Source: Bryobacterales bacterium
GTDB taxonomy: Bacteria; Acidobacteriota; Terriglobia; Bryobacterales; Bryobacteraceae
Length of the DNA stretch: 64,000 bases
Direction: 5' to 3'
Assembly: GCA_026954325.1 (NCBI GenBank)
Contig: JAIXKK010000058.1
Coordinates: 26,800 to 90,799, forward strand
Shown here piece by piece: positions 17,463-25,760 of this stretch; the first letter of the stretch is position 1; every line of letters starts with the position of its first letter. Under the pieces are notes generated by a model, which saw only the letters and a program-made list of their open reading frames with translations, did no database searches and was not told the origin of the DNA. A program made the translations under genes and the position numbers.

Positions 17463-18371
17463 ATGAAAGTACAGATTCTCGCCGGGTTGGCGTTGTCGCT
17501 GCTGTTCACGGTGTCCTGCGCCAAGAAAGAAGTGGCATCGGGAACCGGTCCGCGGGCAACGGTGCTGTTGCGTGACGGAACAAAACTATCCGGAACGGTG
17601 ACCAATTCCTCCGCGTCCGGGATGACCCTGGTGAGCGGCGATAATGTCTCCCATGCACTCGACATGAAGGATGTGAAATCCGTGGAGTACGGCGAAGCGC
17701 CTCCGCCTGCCGGACAGGCCCAGACGCCAATACCCTCCGAAACGGCTTCTCCCATGGCCCGCACACCCGCGCCCACGGCGACTCCCCGATCCCGGCCGGA
17801 GTCCCGTCCCGCTGAGTCCGCGCCGCGGGTAACGGTGAAGACCTACGAATTGCCGGCGGGAACCGAGATATCCATCCGCACGGGAGAAACCATTGATTCC
17901 CGAAAGACCTCGGAAGGGCAGACGTATGCGGCGGAGGTAACGCAGAACATCGCGGATGCAAGCGGGGCCGTGGTGATTCCGCGAGGCTCGGACGCGAAGA
18001 TTATCATTCGCTCGGCCTCGAAAGGCGGGCGCATCACGGGAGCATCGGACCTGGTGCTCGATTTGGAATCAGTCACGGTCAACGGCAAGGCGTACCGTGT
18101 GGACACATCTGATATACAGCAAAAAGGGAAATCCGGATTAGGCGGAAACAAGCGCACGGCGGAGTATGTCGGCGGCGGAGCGGCCATAGGCGCAATTATC
18201 GGCGCCATTGCCGGACACGGCAAAGGGGCGGCGATCGGCGCCGCATCCGGTGCCGCTGCAGGCGCCGCGGGACAGTTGATCACCCGCGGGAAAGCGATTC
18301 AGATCCCGGCGGAGTCGGTGCTCACCTTCCGGCTGGACGCGCCGCTCCATGTGAGCGAGGGGCGGCCGTAA
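17463..18371 (+). CDS. Predicted lipoprotein with glycine-zipper C-terminus
   Basis: A 302-residue exported protein. The signal sequence ends in LLFTVSC, a lipobox, so it should be lipid-anchored. Residues about 30-80 form a small SH3-like strand domain (TVLLRDGTKLSGTVTNSSASGMTLV). About 85-125 is a Pro/Ser/Thr-rich linker. About 130-240 is a beta domain (VTVKTYELPAGTEISIRTGETID). About 240-285 is a glycine-zipper membrane segment (AAIGAIIGAIAGHGKGAAIG). This organisation is common in Acidobacteriota cell-envelope proteins of unknown role. The ATG chosen gives a clean lipoprotein signal; GGGGAGGG lies upstream at a rather long distance. Confidence 0.75.
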   Translation: MKVQILAGLALSLLFTVSCAKKEVASGTGPRATVLLRDGTKLSGTVTNSSASGMTLVSGDNVSHALDMKDVKSVEYGEAPPPAGQAQTPIPSETASPMARTPAPTATPRSRPESRPAESAPRVTVKTYELPAGTEISIRTGETIDSRKTSEGQTYAAEVTQNIADASGAVVIPRGSDAKIIIRSASKGGRITGASDLVLDLESVTVNGKAYRVDTSDIQQKGKSGLGGNKRTAEYVGGGAAIGAIIGAIAGHGKGAAIGAASGAAAGAAGQLITRGKAIQIPAESVLTFRLDAPLHVSEGRP

Positions 18372-18447
18372 CCGCGGATGTGTAAACTGTGCCTCAGGCG
18401 GGATTCCGCCCTATATTTACTAAGCATTTCCACCGATAGTTGGGGGT

Positions 18448-19545
18448 ATGCGATGGTGTCTGCTCGTCATCCTCATGATGCTGCCCCTGATTGCCGCATC
18501 GCAAACGGCCCGTGTTGCCAAATGGACGATCCTGCCGCTCGCGCATCCTGACGCCAAACTGCTGATTGGCGTGGACTGGCGCAGGGTGCAGGATTCACCG
18601 CTCGGGCCCCTGGTTCTGCAACAGGTAAGGAAAGGAGGCCATCCGTTATTAGGATTCCTCGATTCCATTGAGAACATTGACAGAATCCTGGTCTCGTCCC
18701 CGGGCGGCGAAACGGGACGCTCTCCATTGCTGGTGGTGGGCGAGGGGCGATTTTCTCTGCCGAAGATTCGCGCCATGGCGAAAGCGGACGGTGCGGTGTC
18801 CCGCCGCTACAACGATGTCGAGTTGCTGGTGCCTCCCGGCGCCACCCCGTTTGACCTGCACTTCGCCCTGCTGGACGGGCAGACCATTCTGTTTGGAGAC
18901 GGAGCGTCGGTGAAGGGGGCAATCGACCGCTGGCAGCGGGCAGACAGTCCCTCAGACCGCAACCCGCTGTTTTTCCGGGCGGTGACCCTCTCCACCACAC
19001 AGGAGATCTGGGCGCTGGTGGAAAAGCCCGCGGAATCGTTGGCGAGCCTGGGCATCGCGGGATCGGATCTCGCGGCGCAAGTGAAACAATTGGAACTGGG
19101 CATATCCATCGCAGACATTCTGAACGCCAACTTCACCATACAGGCGGCCACCGCGGAGGCTGCCGAGACTCTTGGGACCGGACTTCCCGCGCTGCTTCAA
19201 ATCGCTGCCATAACCTATTCCCATCAGCCATCTCTGACCCAATTGGCCCGGCGGCTCAAGGTAGTGGCAGAGAATAGCACCGTCAAAATGGGATTCAGTG
19301 TCGACGGCAAACTTCTGGATCAGAGTCTGAACGAACTGCGCGCCTCGGTGGCTCCTCCTCTGGTCACCGAAACGACCCCAACGAGCGCTCCGGGGCAGGC
19401 TCGCGTGGCATCGGCGCCAGGCGCCCCGGCGGCGCTCACCGTGCCGGACCATCCGAGCCGGCCCGTGCGAAGGGTAGTGCGGATCGTCGGGATGGAGGAT
19501 GGGGTGAAGGAGATTCCGTACGAGATGCAGAGGCCGAAGCAGTGA
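18448..19545 (+). CDS. Secreted protein of unknown function
   Basis: A 365-residue protein with a signal peptide (residues 1-18, LLVILMMLPLIAASQ). The body (about 25-315) is a mixed alpha/beta domain with LLIGVDWRRVQDSPLGPLV near the start. This resembles proteins in which an N-terminal 'position in a bilayer or complex' segment precedes repeated ADxILNANFTIQAAT-type helices. A Pro/Ala-rich linker and a conserved-looking tail RRVVRIVGMEDGVKEIPYE follow. I do not recognise the family. It lies 76 bases after the lipoprotein gene in the same direction and may be co-transcribed. Convergent with the GT39-like gene, three bases apart. Confidence 0.65.
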   Translation: MRWCLLVILMMLPLIAASQTARVAKWTILPLAHPDAKLLIGVDWRRVQDSPLGPLVLQQVRKGGHPLLGFLDSIENIDRILVSSPGGETGRSPLLVVGEGRFSLPKIRAMAKADGAVSRRYNDVELLVPPGATPFDLHFALLDGQTILFGDGASVKGAIDRWQRADSPSDRNPLFFRAVTLSTTQEIWALVEKPAESLASLGIAGSDLAAQVKQLELGISIADILNANFTIQAATAEAAETLGTGLPALLQIAAITYSHQPSLTQLARRLKVVAENSTVKMGFSVDGKLLDQSLNELRASVAPPLVTETTPTSAPGQARVASAPGAPAALTVPDHPSRPVRRVVRIVGMEDGVKEIPYEMQRPKQ

Positions 19546-19548
19546 CGG

Positions 19549-21192
19549 TCATTTGAAGCCGGGTATCTGCGGGAGGATCATCGGATAGGGTTCCAGCCGC
19601 GGGGGATGCGCGTCCGGTTCGAACATCCAGAACTTGCGGCCGCGGTAGTACTTCACCAGCTCCTGATTCGCGAAAGGCCCCATATCGCGGGCCCAGATGA
19701 TGGGCGAGGCGTCGATGTCGGCGGCGTTATAGACAATCTCATGGTGGAAATCATGATTGTAGGTGTACCGCACGAACACCACATGGGACCCTCCCATTTT
19801 TTCGAGAACATCCAGCACTTGCGTGCGTGGAGTCTTCACCTGCCGTTCGCTATCGAAATGATAGGCATCCACTCCAATCTGCCAGGAGAAGCTGAGAATC
19901 GACAGCGTTACCAGGAACCGCGAAAGCGCCAATCCCACCGGCCGGCCGGCAAGCCGCAACTTACGTAGCTCCTGGAGACAGGCCAACAGCACCAGAAGGA
20001 TGCCGCCGGCAATCGGTCCCAGATAGTGCGGATAAAAGAAGGAGTAGCATCCCACCGCGATCAGCACGAAGAGAACCGCCAGGAGGGGAATGCGGTAGGC
20101 GCGCTTCTTCACGACGAAGGGAAGCATAAGAAGCGGCACGGTCCAGATGGGTCCGAAGAAGAACAGCCAGAACTCCCTGAGTTTGAGTTTCGTGGCTTCC
20201 CACAGCGTCCTGAAGCTATTTCCCTGGAGCCGCATGGAAAGCTGCCAGCGGTAATTTTGCGCGATTTCGTGGTGGCGGAAGGGCACGGCCGGGACGGGCG
20301 GCTGCCAATAAAACGTCTGCGGTGTGCCGTAGAGTTCCCGATTGTGCTGATAGGGAAGTTGCAGAGGGTTTCCCGTGACGCGCCAGTTGTGGTAGCAAAG
20401 GAACGCCCCCGTGGCAATCGAGGCGAGCAACAGGGGCGCGACCACCGTACGAAACTTGAAGGCAAACGGATACTCCGCCTTCCCTAGCCACGCGAGCAAC
20501 GCCAATCCCGCCACGCAGCACAGTACAAATCCTTCATATGGCCGCGAATTGGCAAGGATGAAGATGCCCAAGCCAAGCATGTAGGCTGTGTTGCGGGCGG
20601 GTTTCTTCAGCAACCGCGCCAGAGCCCCCAGAATCAGGGCGCCCCCGATGGCGGGAACGGCGCCTCCCCAGTAACTGTGCATCCACGCGCCTGGGTCGAG
20701 ATACGCGTCACCACAGCCACTCCGAAGAGCGCCCACACGGGAGTAAGCCAGGCGCCGAGTACATCTGTCTGGTGGAAGGGCCAGGGCGAACCCTTGGCCA
20801 ACGGGATACTTGGATGCGTAAGTGGGCTGAAAGAAGACGTGGATGGTTTCAAAATGCACCCACAGGGAATGAGTGGGATTGGCCAGCCGCCAGTGTCTCA
20901 ACGTATCGCCGATGAGCAGGTAACTGAACTCGTCGTGGATCGTAGGCTGGGGCGGCGGGTAGATCGGCAACTGTATGAGACGCAGCAGAATGGGCAGCAG
21001 AAAGGCGAACAGCAATGGCCATTTGAGCGAGGAGGAAAATGATTTGCCCCAACCTTCGAGCCGCCGGAACCAGCGATCCCCGAGCCGGGGAAAAAACCAG
21101 GCCAGGGCGAGAGCCAGAACAACAGCAACCGCCTCGAGAAAGACGTTGGCCGCCGGACTCTGAAGGACCTCGTGAATCCACTGTAAGAGCAT
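19549..21192 (-). CDS. GT39/ArnT-like integral membrane glycosyltransferase, locally frame-swapped
   Basis: 547 residues with about 9-11 membrane helices. The first large periplasmic loop has the GT-C signature PTIHDEFSYLLIGDTL, then QPTYASKYPVGQGFALAL. Such enzymes move sugars from polyprenyl-phosphate carriers, which fits the polyprenyl synthase gene directly upstream (four bases apart). Between about 20775 and 20705 the reading frame gives a non-hydrophobic, cysteine- and arginine-rich stretch (PPDRCTRRLAYSRVGALRSG). The next frame over gives a good membrane helix (QTDVLGAWLTPVWALFGVAVVT). Homologous proteins of this type have about 30-40 more residues here before WMHSYWGGA. So an indel plus a deletion has scrambled this segment while keeping the frame. 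The product may be inactive, or this may be a sequence error. Confidence 0.65.
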   Translation of the reverse strand: MLLQWIHEVLQSPAANVFLEAVAVVLALALAWFFPRLGDRWFRRLEGWGKSFSSSLKWPLLFAFLLPILLRLIQLPIYPPPQPTIHDEFSYLLIGDTLRHWRLANPTHSLWVHFETIHVFFQPTYASKYPVGQGFALALPPDRCTRRLAYSRVGALRSGCGDAYLDPGAWMHSYWGGAVPAIGGALILGALARLLKKPARNTAYMLGLGIFILANSRPYEGFVLCCVAGLALLAWLGKAEYPFAFKFRTVVAPLLLASIATGAFLCYHNWRVTGNPLQLPYQHNRELYGTPQTFYWQPPVPAVPFRHHEIAQNYRWQLSMRLQGNSFRTLWEATKLKLREFWLFFFGPIWTVPLLMLPFVVKKRAYRIPLLAVLFVLIAVGCYSFFYPHYLGPIAGGILLVLLACLQELRKLRLAGRPVGLALSRFLVTLSILSFSWQIGVDAYHFDSERQVKTPRTQVLDVLEKMGGSHVVFVRYTYNHDFHHEIVYNAADIDASPIIWARDMGPFANQELVKYYRGRKFWMFEPDAHPPRLEPYPMILPQIPGFK

Positions 21193-21196
21193 GCCG

Positions 21197-22201
21197 TCAG
21201 CGATCGCGATCGATCACCAGGTCGGTGACTGCCGTGAGTGCGCGCTGATAGGGGGAGTCCGGAAACTCGGCGATGATGGCTTTCGCCTTCGCGGTGAAGT
21301 GAACCGCGCGTTCACGAACTTTCTCCACGCCTTTGTGGCGTTCAATCATTTGCAGGATGCGCGAAAACGGAACGTTGTCATAGCTGCGATCCGCCAGCAC
21401 CCGCTCCACCATGCCGCGTTCCTCCGGGCTTGCCGCCGCGAGGGCGTAGATCAGCGGAAGGGTGACCTTTCCTTCCCTCAGATCGTTGCCCACGGGCTTG
21501 CCGAGAATGGTTTCCCGCGCCGTGAAGTCGAGAACGTCGTCCACGAGTTGGAAGGCAATCCCCAGATTCCAGGCGAACTCTCCGAGGCGTGCTTCCGTAG
21601 CCTCGCCGGCGCCGGCCACATGCGACCCCAGTTTGGCGCAGACGGAGATGAGGCAAGCTGTCTTGCGGTCAATCAACTGCATGTAATCGGCTTCGGAAAT
21701 GTTGATCTTGCCGATTCGCTCCAACTGAAGCAGTTCTCCCTCCACCATCATCTGCGTGAGATTGATGAGGAGATCGAGGATATGGAAGTTCCGCTCCCGC
21801 AGGGCAATCTGAAACGCCTGCATATAGAGCCAGTCCCCGGCCAGGACCGAGATGTGGTTTCCCCAGATGGCGTTCGAGGAAGGGCGTCCGCGGCGCGTCT
21901 TCGCCGTGTCGATGACGTCGTCATGGATGAGCGTGGCGGCGTGAATCAATTCCACGATGGCCGCCATGCGAATGGTTTCCGGGGTTACCCCGCCCGCGAG
22001 CCGGCTGGACAGGAGCAGCAGAATAGGGCGCAGACGCTTCCCGCCGGAATCCTGAAGGTAGCGCGCAATGTGGGTGACCGCTTCCACACTCGCTACGGAT
22101 TCCGAACTCAACTCCCGTTCGACTAGTTTCAGGTCGTCCTTCACCAGATCGAAGATTTCCTTTGCGGTGAAAGACTGACCCAGCCTGCTGCTAAAACCCA
22201 T
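21197..22201 (-). CDS. Polyprenyl diphosphate synthase (trans-type, IspB-like)
   Basis: A 334-residue trans-prenyltransferase that elongates farnesyl/geranylgeranyl diphosphate with isopentenyl diphosphate, giving the side chain of quinones or a sugar carrier. The first aspartate-rich motif is DDVID (94-98) in LIHDDVIDTAKTRRGRPS, and the second is DDVLD (221-225) in FQLVDDVLDFTARE. The residues before the first motif are small or aliphatic (HAATLIH), as in long-chain (C30-C50) enzymes. GGKRLRP (53-59) binds the substrate diphosphate. The length is normal and the gene is intact. It is followed at four bases by the membrane glycosyltransferase-like gene, so the two are likely co-transcribed. 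Confidence 0.92.
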   Translation of the reverse strand: MGFSSRLGQSFTAKEIFDLVKDDLKLVERELSSESVASVEAVTHIARYLQDSGGKRLRPILLLLSSRLAGGVTPETIRMAAIVELIHAATLIHDDVIDTAKTRRGRPSSNAIWGNHISVLAGDWLYMQAFQIALRERNFHILDLLINLTQMMVEGELLQLERIGKINISEADYMQLIDRKTACLISVCAKLGSHVAGAGEATEARLGEFAWNLGIAFQLVDDVLDFTARETILGKPVGNDLREGKVTLPLIYALAAASPEERGMVERVLADRSYDNVPFSRILQMIERHKGVEKVRERAVHFTAKAKAIIAEFPDSPYQRALTAVTDLVIDRDR

Positions 22202-22410
22202 GCGAAGTAATCCAGTTTAACCTACTCGCGAGAGGCGCGCGTAGCTTTGTGATGGCAAGTTGTTTACAGCCCGCCAATTGCCCGCTCCGGACGGCGCGCG
22301 GTTCGAGGTGAAGGACAAGTTCGGCCGCAACCATGCAGGCTGATGACAATTCGCCCCGTAGTCATGGGAATGACCAGAGCGCCAGGCGCGCTTCTTCAGG
22401 ACATTCGCCG
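22202..22410. other. Intergenic region with a possible gene-end remnant
   Basis: 209 bases between ispB-like and the NHL-protein gene. The plus strand contains a short in-frame stretch ending in a stop at about 22343 that reads PAPDGARFEVKDKFGRNHAG. It has the look of a protein C-terminus but no start and no recognisable family, so it may be the relic of a lost gene. No promoter, RNA gene or repeat was recognised. Confidence 0.25.
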
Positions 22411-23649
22411 TCAGCGCCGGGGCGGCCAAACGACGCCCTGATCCTTCTTCGCAACAGGCGCGATGCCCCTGTAGACGAACTTCTGCACGCGCTGTCCGTG
22501 ATATGTCTCGGTGGTGAAGATATTCCCCTTGGAGTCCGTGGCAATGCTGTGCACCGCATAGAATTGCCCGGGTTGCCTGCCGCCGTCGCCGAAGGAGGTG
22601 AGTTCCGTCAGCGTCTGGCGATCGAGAACATGGACCTTCATGTTCGAACCATCGGCGACGTACAGATACTTCTGCTGGGGATCCTTCGACAGCGCGATGT
22701 CGAATACGGATCCATCCCCCAGAGTGTTCTTTTCAATGAACGCTTCTTTTACAAACTTCCCATCGGTGCGGAAGACCTGGATGCGGTCATTGGTGCGGTC
22801 GCAAACGTAGAGCAGTCCGTCCTTGGCAAGATCCACGCAATGCACGGGCGTGCGGAACTGCTGGGCGGGAGGATCATTCGGATTATAAGGCGGAAGTTGC
22901 GTGTCGTCGGGTTTGTGGCCGTAGGCGCCCCAATGCCGTTTGTACTTGCCGGTGTCCGCGTCAAAGACGATCACGCGGCGGTTGCCGTAGCCATCGGCGA
23001 CGTAGAGTTCGTTTGTCTTGGGGTCCACCAGCGTCTTGGCGGGCAGACGGAGATTCTCGACATCGTTGCTGCCCTTGCTCATGTTCGGCTTGCCGATCTG
23101 CATGAGGAACTTGCCGGACTGCGTGAACTTCAGCACCATGCTGTCGTGAACCGAGCCCGCGCCCCCCATCTTGCTCTCATCGTGGGCGAGCGGAGCGGGC
23201 CGCGCGCCGCGGCCATTGCCGCCAATCCAGACGTTGCCCTTGAAGTCGACGTCAATGCCGTGGTTCGATGCGGGCCACTCATAACCCTGGCCCGGACCGC
23301 CCCAGCTTCCGATGAGATCTCCATCTTCATTGAACTCGAGAATCGGCGGCGCGGCGGCGCAGCAGTCCGCCGCTCTCGGCTTCATCGTCAGGTACTGTTC
23401 TTTGGGGTCGAGCGAGCCCGTGCGGTGAATGATCCAGATGTGATCGTTGGAATCCGCGGCCACTCCGATCACGGACCCGATCACCCAATGATTCGGCAGC
23501 GGCTTGGGCCACATCGGGTCCACCTCGAACCGCGGCGCCGGAACCCCGGCTGCCTCCACCACCGCTCTCTTTTCGAGCAGATGGGAACCCACGGCCAGCG
23601 CTCCGATGATTGCAACCAGACCAGCCCCGATATAGTATGTCCGTTTCAT
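22411..23649 (-). CDS. Secreted NHL-repeat beta-propeller protein
   Basis: A 412-residue protein with an N-terminal membrane helix or signal sequence (YYIGAGLVAIIGALAVG). The rest is a six-bladed NHL-type propeller. Recognisable blades are GVAADSNDHIWIIHRTGS, HGIDVDFKGNVWIGGNGRG, LVDPKTNELYVADGYGNRRVIVFD, VDLAKDGLLYVCDRTNDRIQVF and IATDSKGNIFTTETYHGQRVQKF. The fold is shared with peptidyl-alpha-hydroxyglycine alpha-amidating lyase, but the catalytic residues cannot be confirmed by eye. It is probably periplasmic. The start codon shares its CATG with a possible ATG of the divergent HupE-like gene, so the two starts and promoters are in conflict. Confidence 0.8.
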   Translation of the reverse strand: MKRTYYIGAGLVAIIGALAVGSHLLEKRAVVEAAGVPAPRFEVDPMWPKPLPNHWVIGSVIGVAADSNDHIWIIHRTGSLDPKEQYLTMKPRAADCCAAAPPILEFNEDGDLIGSWGGPGQGYEWPASNHGIDVDFKGNVWIGGNGRGARPAPLAHDESKMGGAGSVHDSMVLKFTQSGKFLMQIGKPNMSKGSNDVENLRLPAKTLVDPKTNELYVADGYGNRRVIVFDADTGKYKRHWGAYGHKPDDTQLPPYNPNDPPAQQFRTPVHCVDLAKDGLLYVCDRTNDRIQVFRTDGKFVKEAFIEKNTLGDGSVFDIALSKDPQQKYLYVADGSNMKVHVLDRQTLTELTSFGDGGRQPGQFYAVHSIATDSKGNIFTTETYHGQRVQKFVYRGIAPVAKKDQGVVWPPRR

Positions 23650-25024
23650 GCCTTTTCCCTTCCAGTTCGGCGTAGGACATCATACACGATTCCCCCGGTC
23701 AAGGTTCACGGCCTTGGCGGCATGGTTATTGCTCTCCGCCGCCACCGCCGCCGGTCACGATATACCGAGCGATGTCACGGTGCAAATGTTCCTTAAACCG
23801 GCGGGAAAGCAGATGCAAGTGCTGATCCGCGTACCGCTGAAGGCGATCCGCGACCTCGAGTTTCCGGAACAGGAAAACGGCTATCTGGATGTGGACAAGT
23901 TGACGCCGCGGCTGGCGGATGCGGCCACGCTGTGGCTCGCGCAGTTCCTCGAAATTCGGGAGGAAGGCCGCAAGCTTGCCAGGCCAACAGTGACCGCCAC
24001 GCAACTGTCGCTGGAATCAGACAGGTCGTTTGCCTCCTTCGAAGAGGCCTCGGCGCACCTGTCCGCGCCCAGACTGCCCAACCGTTCGAACGTTGTCTGG
24101 AATCAGTTGCTGCTGGACGTGCGGATGGAGGCGCCGATCGAATCCGATACTTCTCATTTCGCGATACATCCCGGGTTTCGCCACTTGGCCGCCCGCGTCC
24201 TCACCGTGGCGCGCTTCCTGCCGCCCGGCGGCGCCGTACGTGCCTATGAATTCAGCGGCGATCCGGGCCTCGCGCCGCTTGATCCCCGCTGGTATCAGGC
24301 GGCGGCGCGATTCGTGGAACTGGGCTTCTTCCACATTCTTGACGGAACCGATCATCTGCTGTTCCTGCTGTGCCTGGTGATCCCGTTTCGCCGCTTCCGC
24401 CCGCTGGTGTGGGTGATTACCGCATTCACCCTGGCCCACTCCATCACCCTGATTGGCTCGGCTTATAATCTCGCTCCGGACGCGCTCTGGTTTCCACCAC
24501 TGGTGGAAACACTCATCGCGGCCTCCATTGTGTACATGGCTCTCGAGAACATCGCCGGCGGGATCACCATGCGGCGGCGCTGGATGATGGCCTTCGGTTT
24601 TGGTCTTGTGCATGGATTCGGCTTTTCTTTTGCCCTCAAGGAATCGCTGCAGTTCGCCGGGAGCCATCTGCTCACCTCGCTCGTTTCCTTCAATATCGGC
24701 GTCGAGATCGGGCAAATGCTGGTGCTGGCGCTTTGCATACCGCTCCTGGAACTTCTGTTTCGCTTCGCCGTTGCCGAACGGATGGGCAGCATCATTCTCT
24801 CGGCCCTGGTGGCTCACACCGCATGGCACTGGATGACCGGGCGCGCCGGCCGCCTGCGCCGGTTCTCCTTCGAGTGGCCGCCGGCCGATGCGGCGCTTCT
24901 GGCCGCGGCCATGCGCGGGGCGATGTGGCTTCTTATCGCGGGCGGAGTGTTCTGGTTGGCCATTCGCTGGATTCGCCACCGCGCCGCCAGAGGCGGGCGA
25001 AGCGATGCCGTCGAAATGGGATGA
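23648..25024 (+). CDS. HupE/UreJ-type membrane protein (HupE_UreJ_2)
   Basis: About 458 residues. An N-terminal signal region (LAAWLLLSAATAAGHD) precedes a roughly 170-residue periplasmic domain, then six or seven membrane helices with the motifs of the HupE/UreJ_2 family: HILDGTDHLLFLL, FTLAHSITLIGSA, VYMALENIAGG, FGLVHGFGFSFAL and FNIGVEIGQM. The repeated His/Asp in membrane helices suggest a metal or small-solute channel. The true HupE family transports nickel, and a hypF gene lies 0.7 kb downstream, but nickel transport is not established for this subgroup. The ATG used overlaps the divergent gene's start codon; a later TTG (LAAWLL) is an alternative. Confidence 0.8.
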   Translation: MPFPFQFGVGHHTRFPRSRFTALAAWLLLSAATAAGHDIPSDVTVQMFLKPAGKQMQVLIRVPLKAIRDLEFPEQENGYLDVDKLTPRLADAATLWLAQFLEIREEGRKLARPTVTATQLSLESDRSFASFEEASAHLSAPRLPNRSNVVWNQLLLDVRMEAPIESDTSHFAIHPGFRHLAARVLTVARFLPPGGAVRAYEFSGDPGLAPLDPRWYQAAARFVELGFFHILDGTDHLLFLLCLVIPFRRFRPLVWVITAFTLAHSITLIGSAYNLAPDALWFPPLVETLIAASIVYMALENIAGGITMRRRWMMAFGFGLVHGFGFSFALKESLQFAGSHLLTSLVSFNIGVEIGQMLVLALCIPLLELLFRFAVAERMGSIILSALVAHTAWHWMTGRAGRLRRFSFEWPPADAALLAAAMRGAMWLLIAGGVFWLAIRWIRHRAARGGRSDAVEMG

Positions 25025-25027
25025 ACC

Positions 25028-25057
25028 ATCCGGTGTCCCCTCTCCGGAGGGCCGGAT
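25028..25057 (+). terminator. Possible hairpin terminator after the HupE-like gene
   Basis: ATCCGG (25028-25033) pairs with CCGGAT (25052-25057) and, inside it, CCCTC (25038-25042) pairs with GAGGG (25047-25051) across a TCCG loop, leaving a four-base bulge. It starts four bases after the stop codon. No T-run follows, so termination is only a suggestion. Confidence 0.35.
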
Positions 25058-25177
25058 ATACACCTTCGGCGCGATTTTCCTATTCTAAAACCCACATTAA
25101 ACTGGAGATAAAGTTACAGATATGGCTCGCTTTCCTCTCCGAGGAGTTCAGGGGCCACAGACGAAAGGAGTTGACTG

Positions 25178-25690
25178 ATGCTTCGACGAAGTGTACCAGG
25201 AAAAAGTTTGGCTGTAGGGACGTCGCTGCTATTGTCGGGTTTCTTATTCCTCGCGCAAGGCGAAACCTCCGGTAAGGCGGAGGGTGCGAAGTTCCAACCC
25301 GAGGCCCGGTTTCAGAGTATTTGCAAGGACGCCATCAACGTTCAGACCGCCGCTGTCCGCCTCACCAAGTTGACACGGGATTCCGGCGCAAAATGGGCCG
25401 ACTACGACAAGAAGTGGAACGAGATCAAGCCCTCCGTGGAGGACATGAGCATGAAACTGGCGGAAATCGACGCCATGAAATCTACCCTGTCGCCATCCGG
25501 GAAGAAAGCCCTTGACAAGAGCATGGTGCTCATCAAGGACATCAAGGGAAACACTCAGGAGATTCGAATGCAGTTGGACAGTTCGCCCAACCATCTGAAC
25601 GAGTTGCTGATCCGCAGCTTTTCTCGCAACATGGCGCAGAAATCAGAGGCTCTTCAAAAGCTGACGGCCAAGGCCGGCAAGACCTCCTAA
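25178..25690 (+). CDS. Small secreted helical protein, unknown
   Basis: A 170-residue protein. Residues 1-28 are a signal peptide (VGTSLLLSGFLFLAQGE). The mature part is nearly all alpha-helical and lysine-rich (VRLTKLTRDSGAKWADYDKKW, MKLAEIDAMKSTLSP, ALDKSMVLIKDIKGNTQEIR) and could form a helical bundle or coiled coil in the periplasm. One cysteine is left in the mature chain. I know no family for it. It has its own upstream space of about 150 bases and lies 70 bases before hypF in the same direction. Confidence 0.65.
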   Translation: MLRRSVPGKSLAVGTSLLLSGFLFLAQGETSGKAEGAKFQPEARFQSICKDAINVQTAAVRLTKLTRDSGAKWADYDKKWNEIKPSVEDMSMKLAEIDAMKSTLSPSGKKALDKSMVLIKDIKGNTQEIRMQLDSSPNHLNELLIRSFSRNMAQKSEALQKLTAKAGKTS

Positions 25691-25760
25691 GACTGGCGGG
25701 CACTCAGCCGGCAATCGTGATGGGCTACGATGGCGGAGAGGAGAGCGCCGCCGGAGATTG

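Noticed and set aside
18640..18655. CCGTTATTAGGA, identical to 12 bases of the IS1380 right end at 2015-2026.
   Set aside because: It sits inside an intact coding region and has no second repeat or flanking duplication; chance match.
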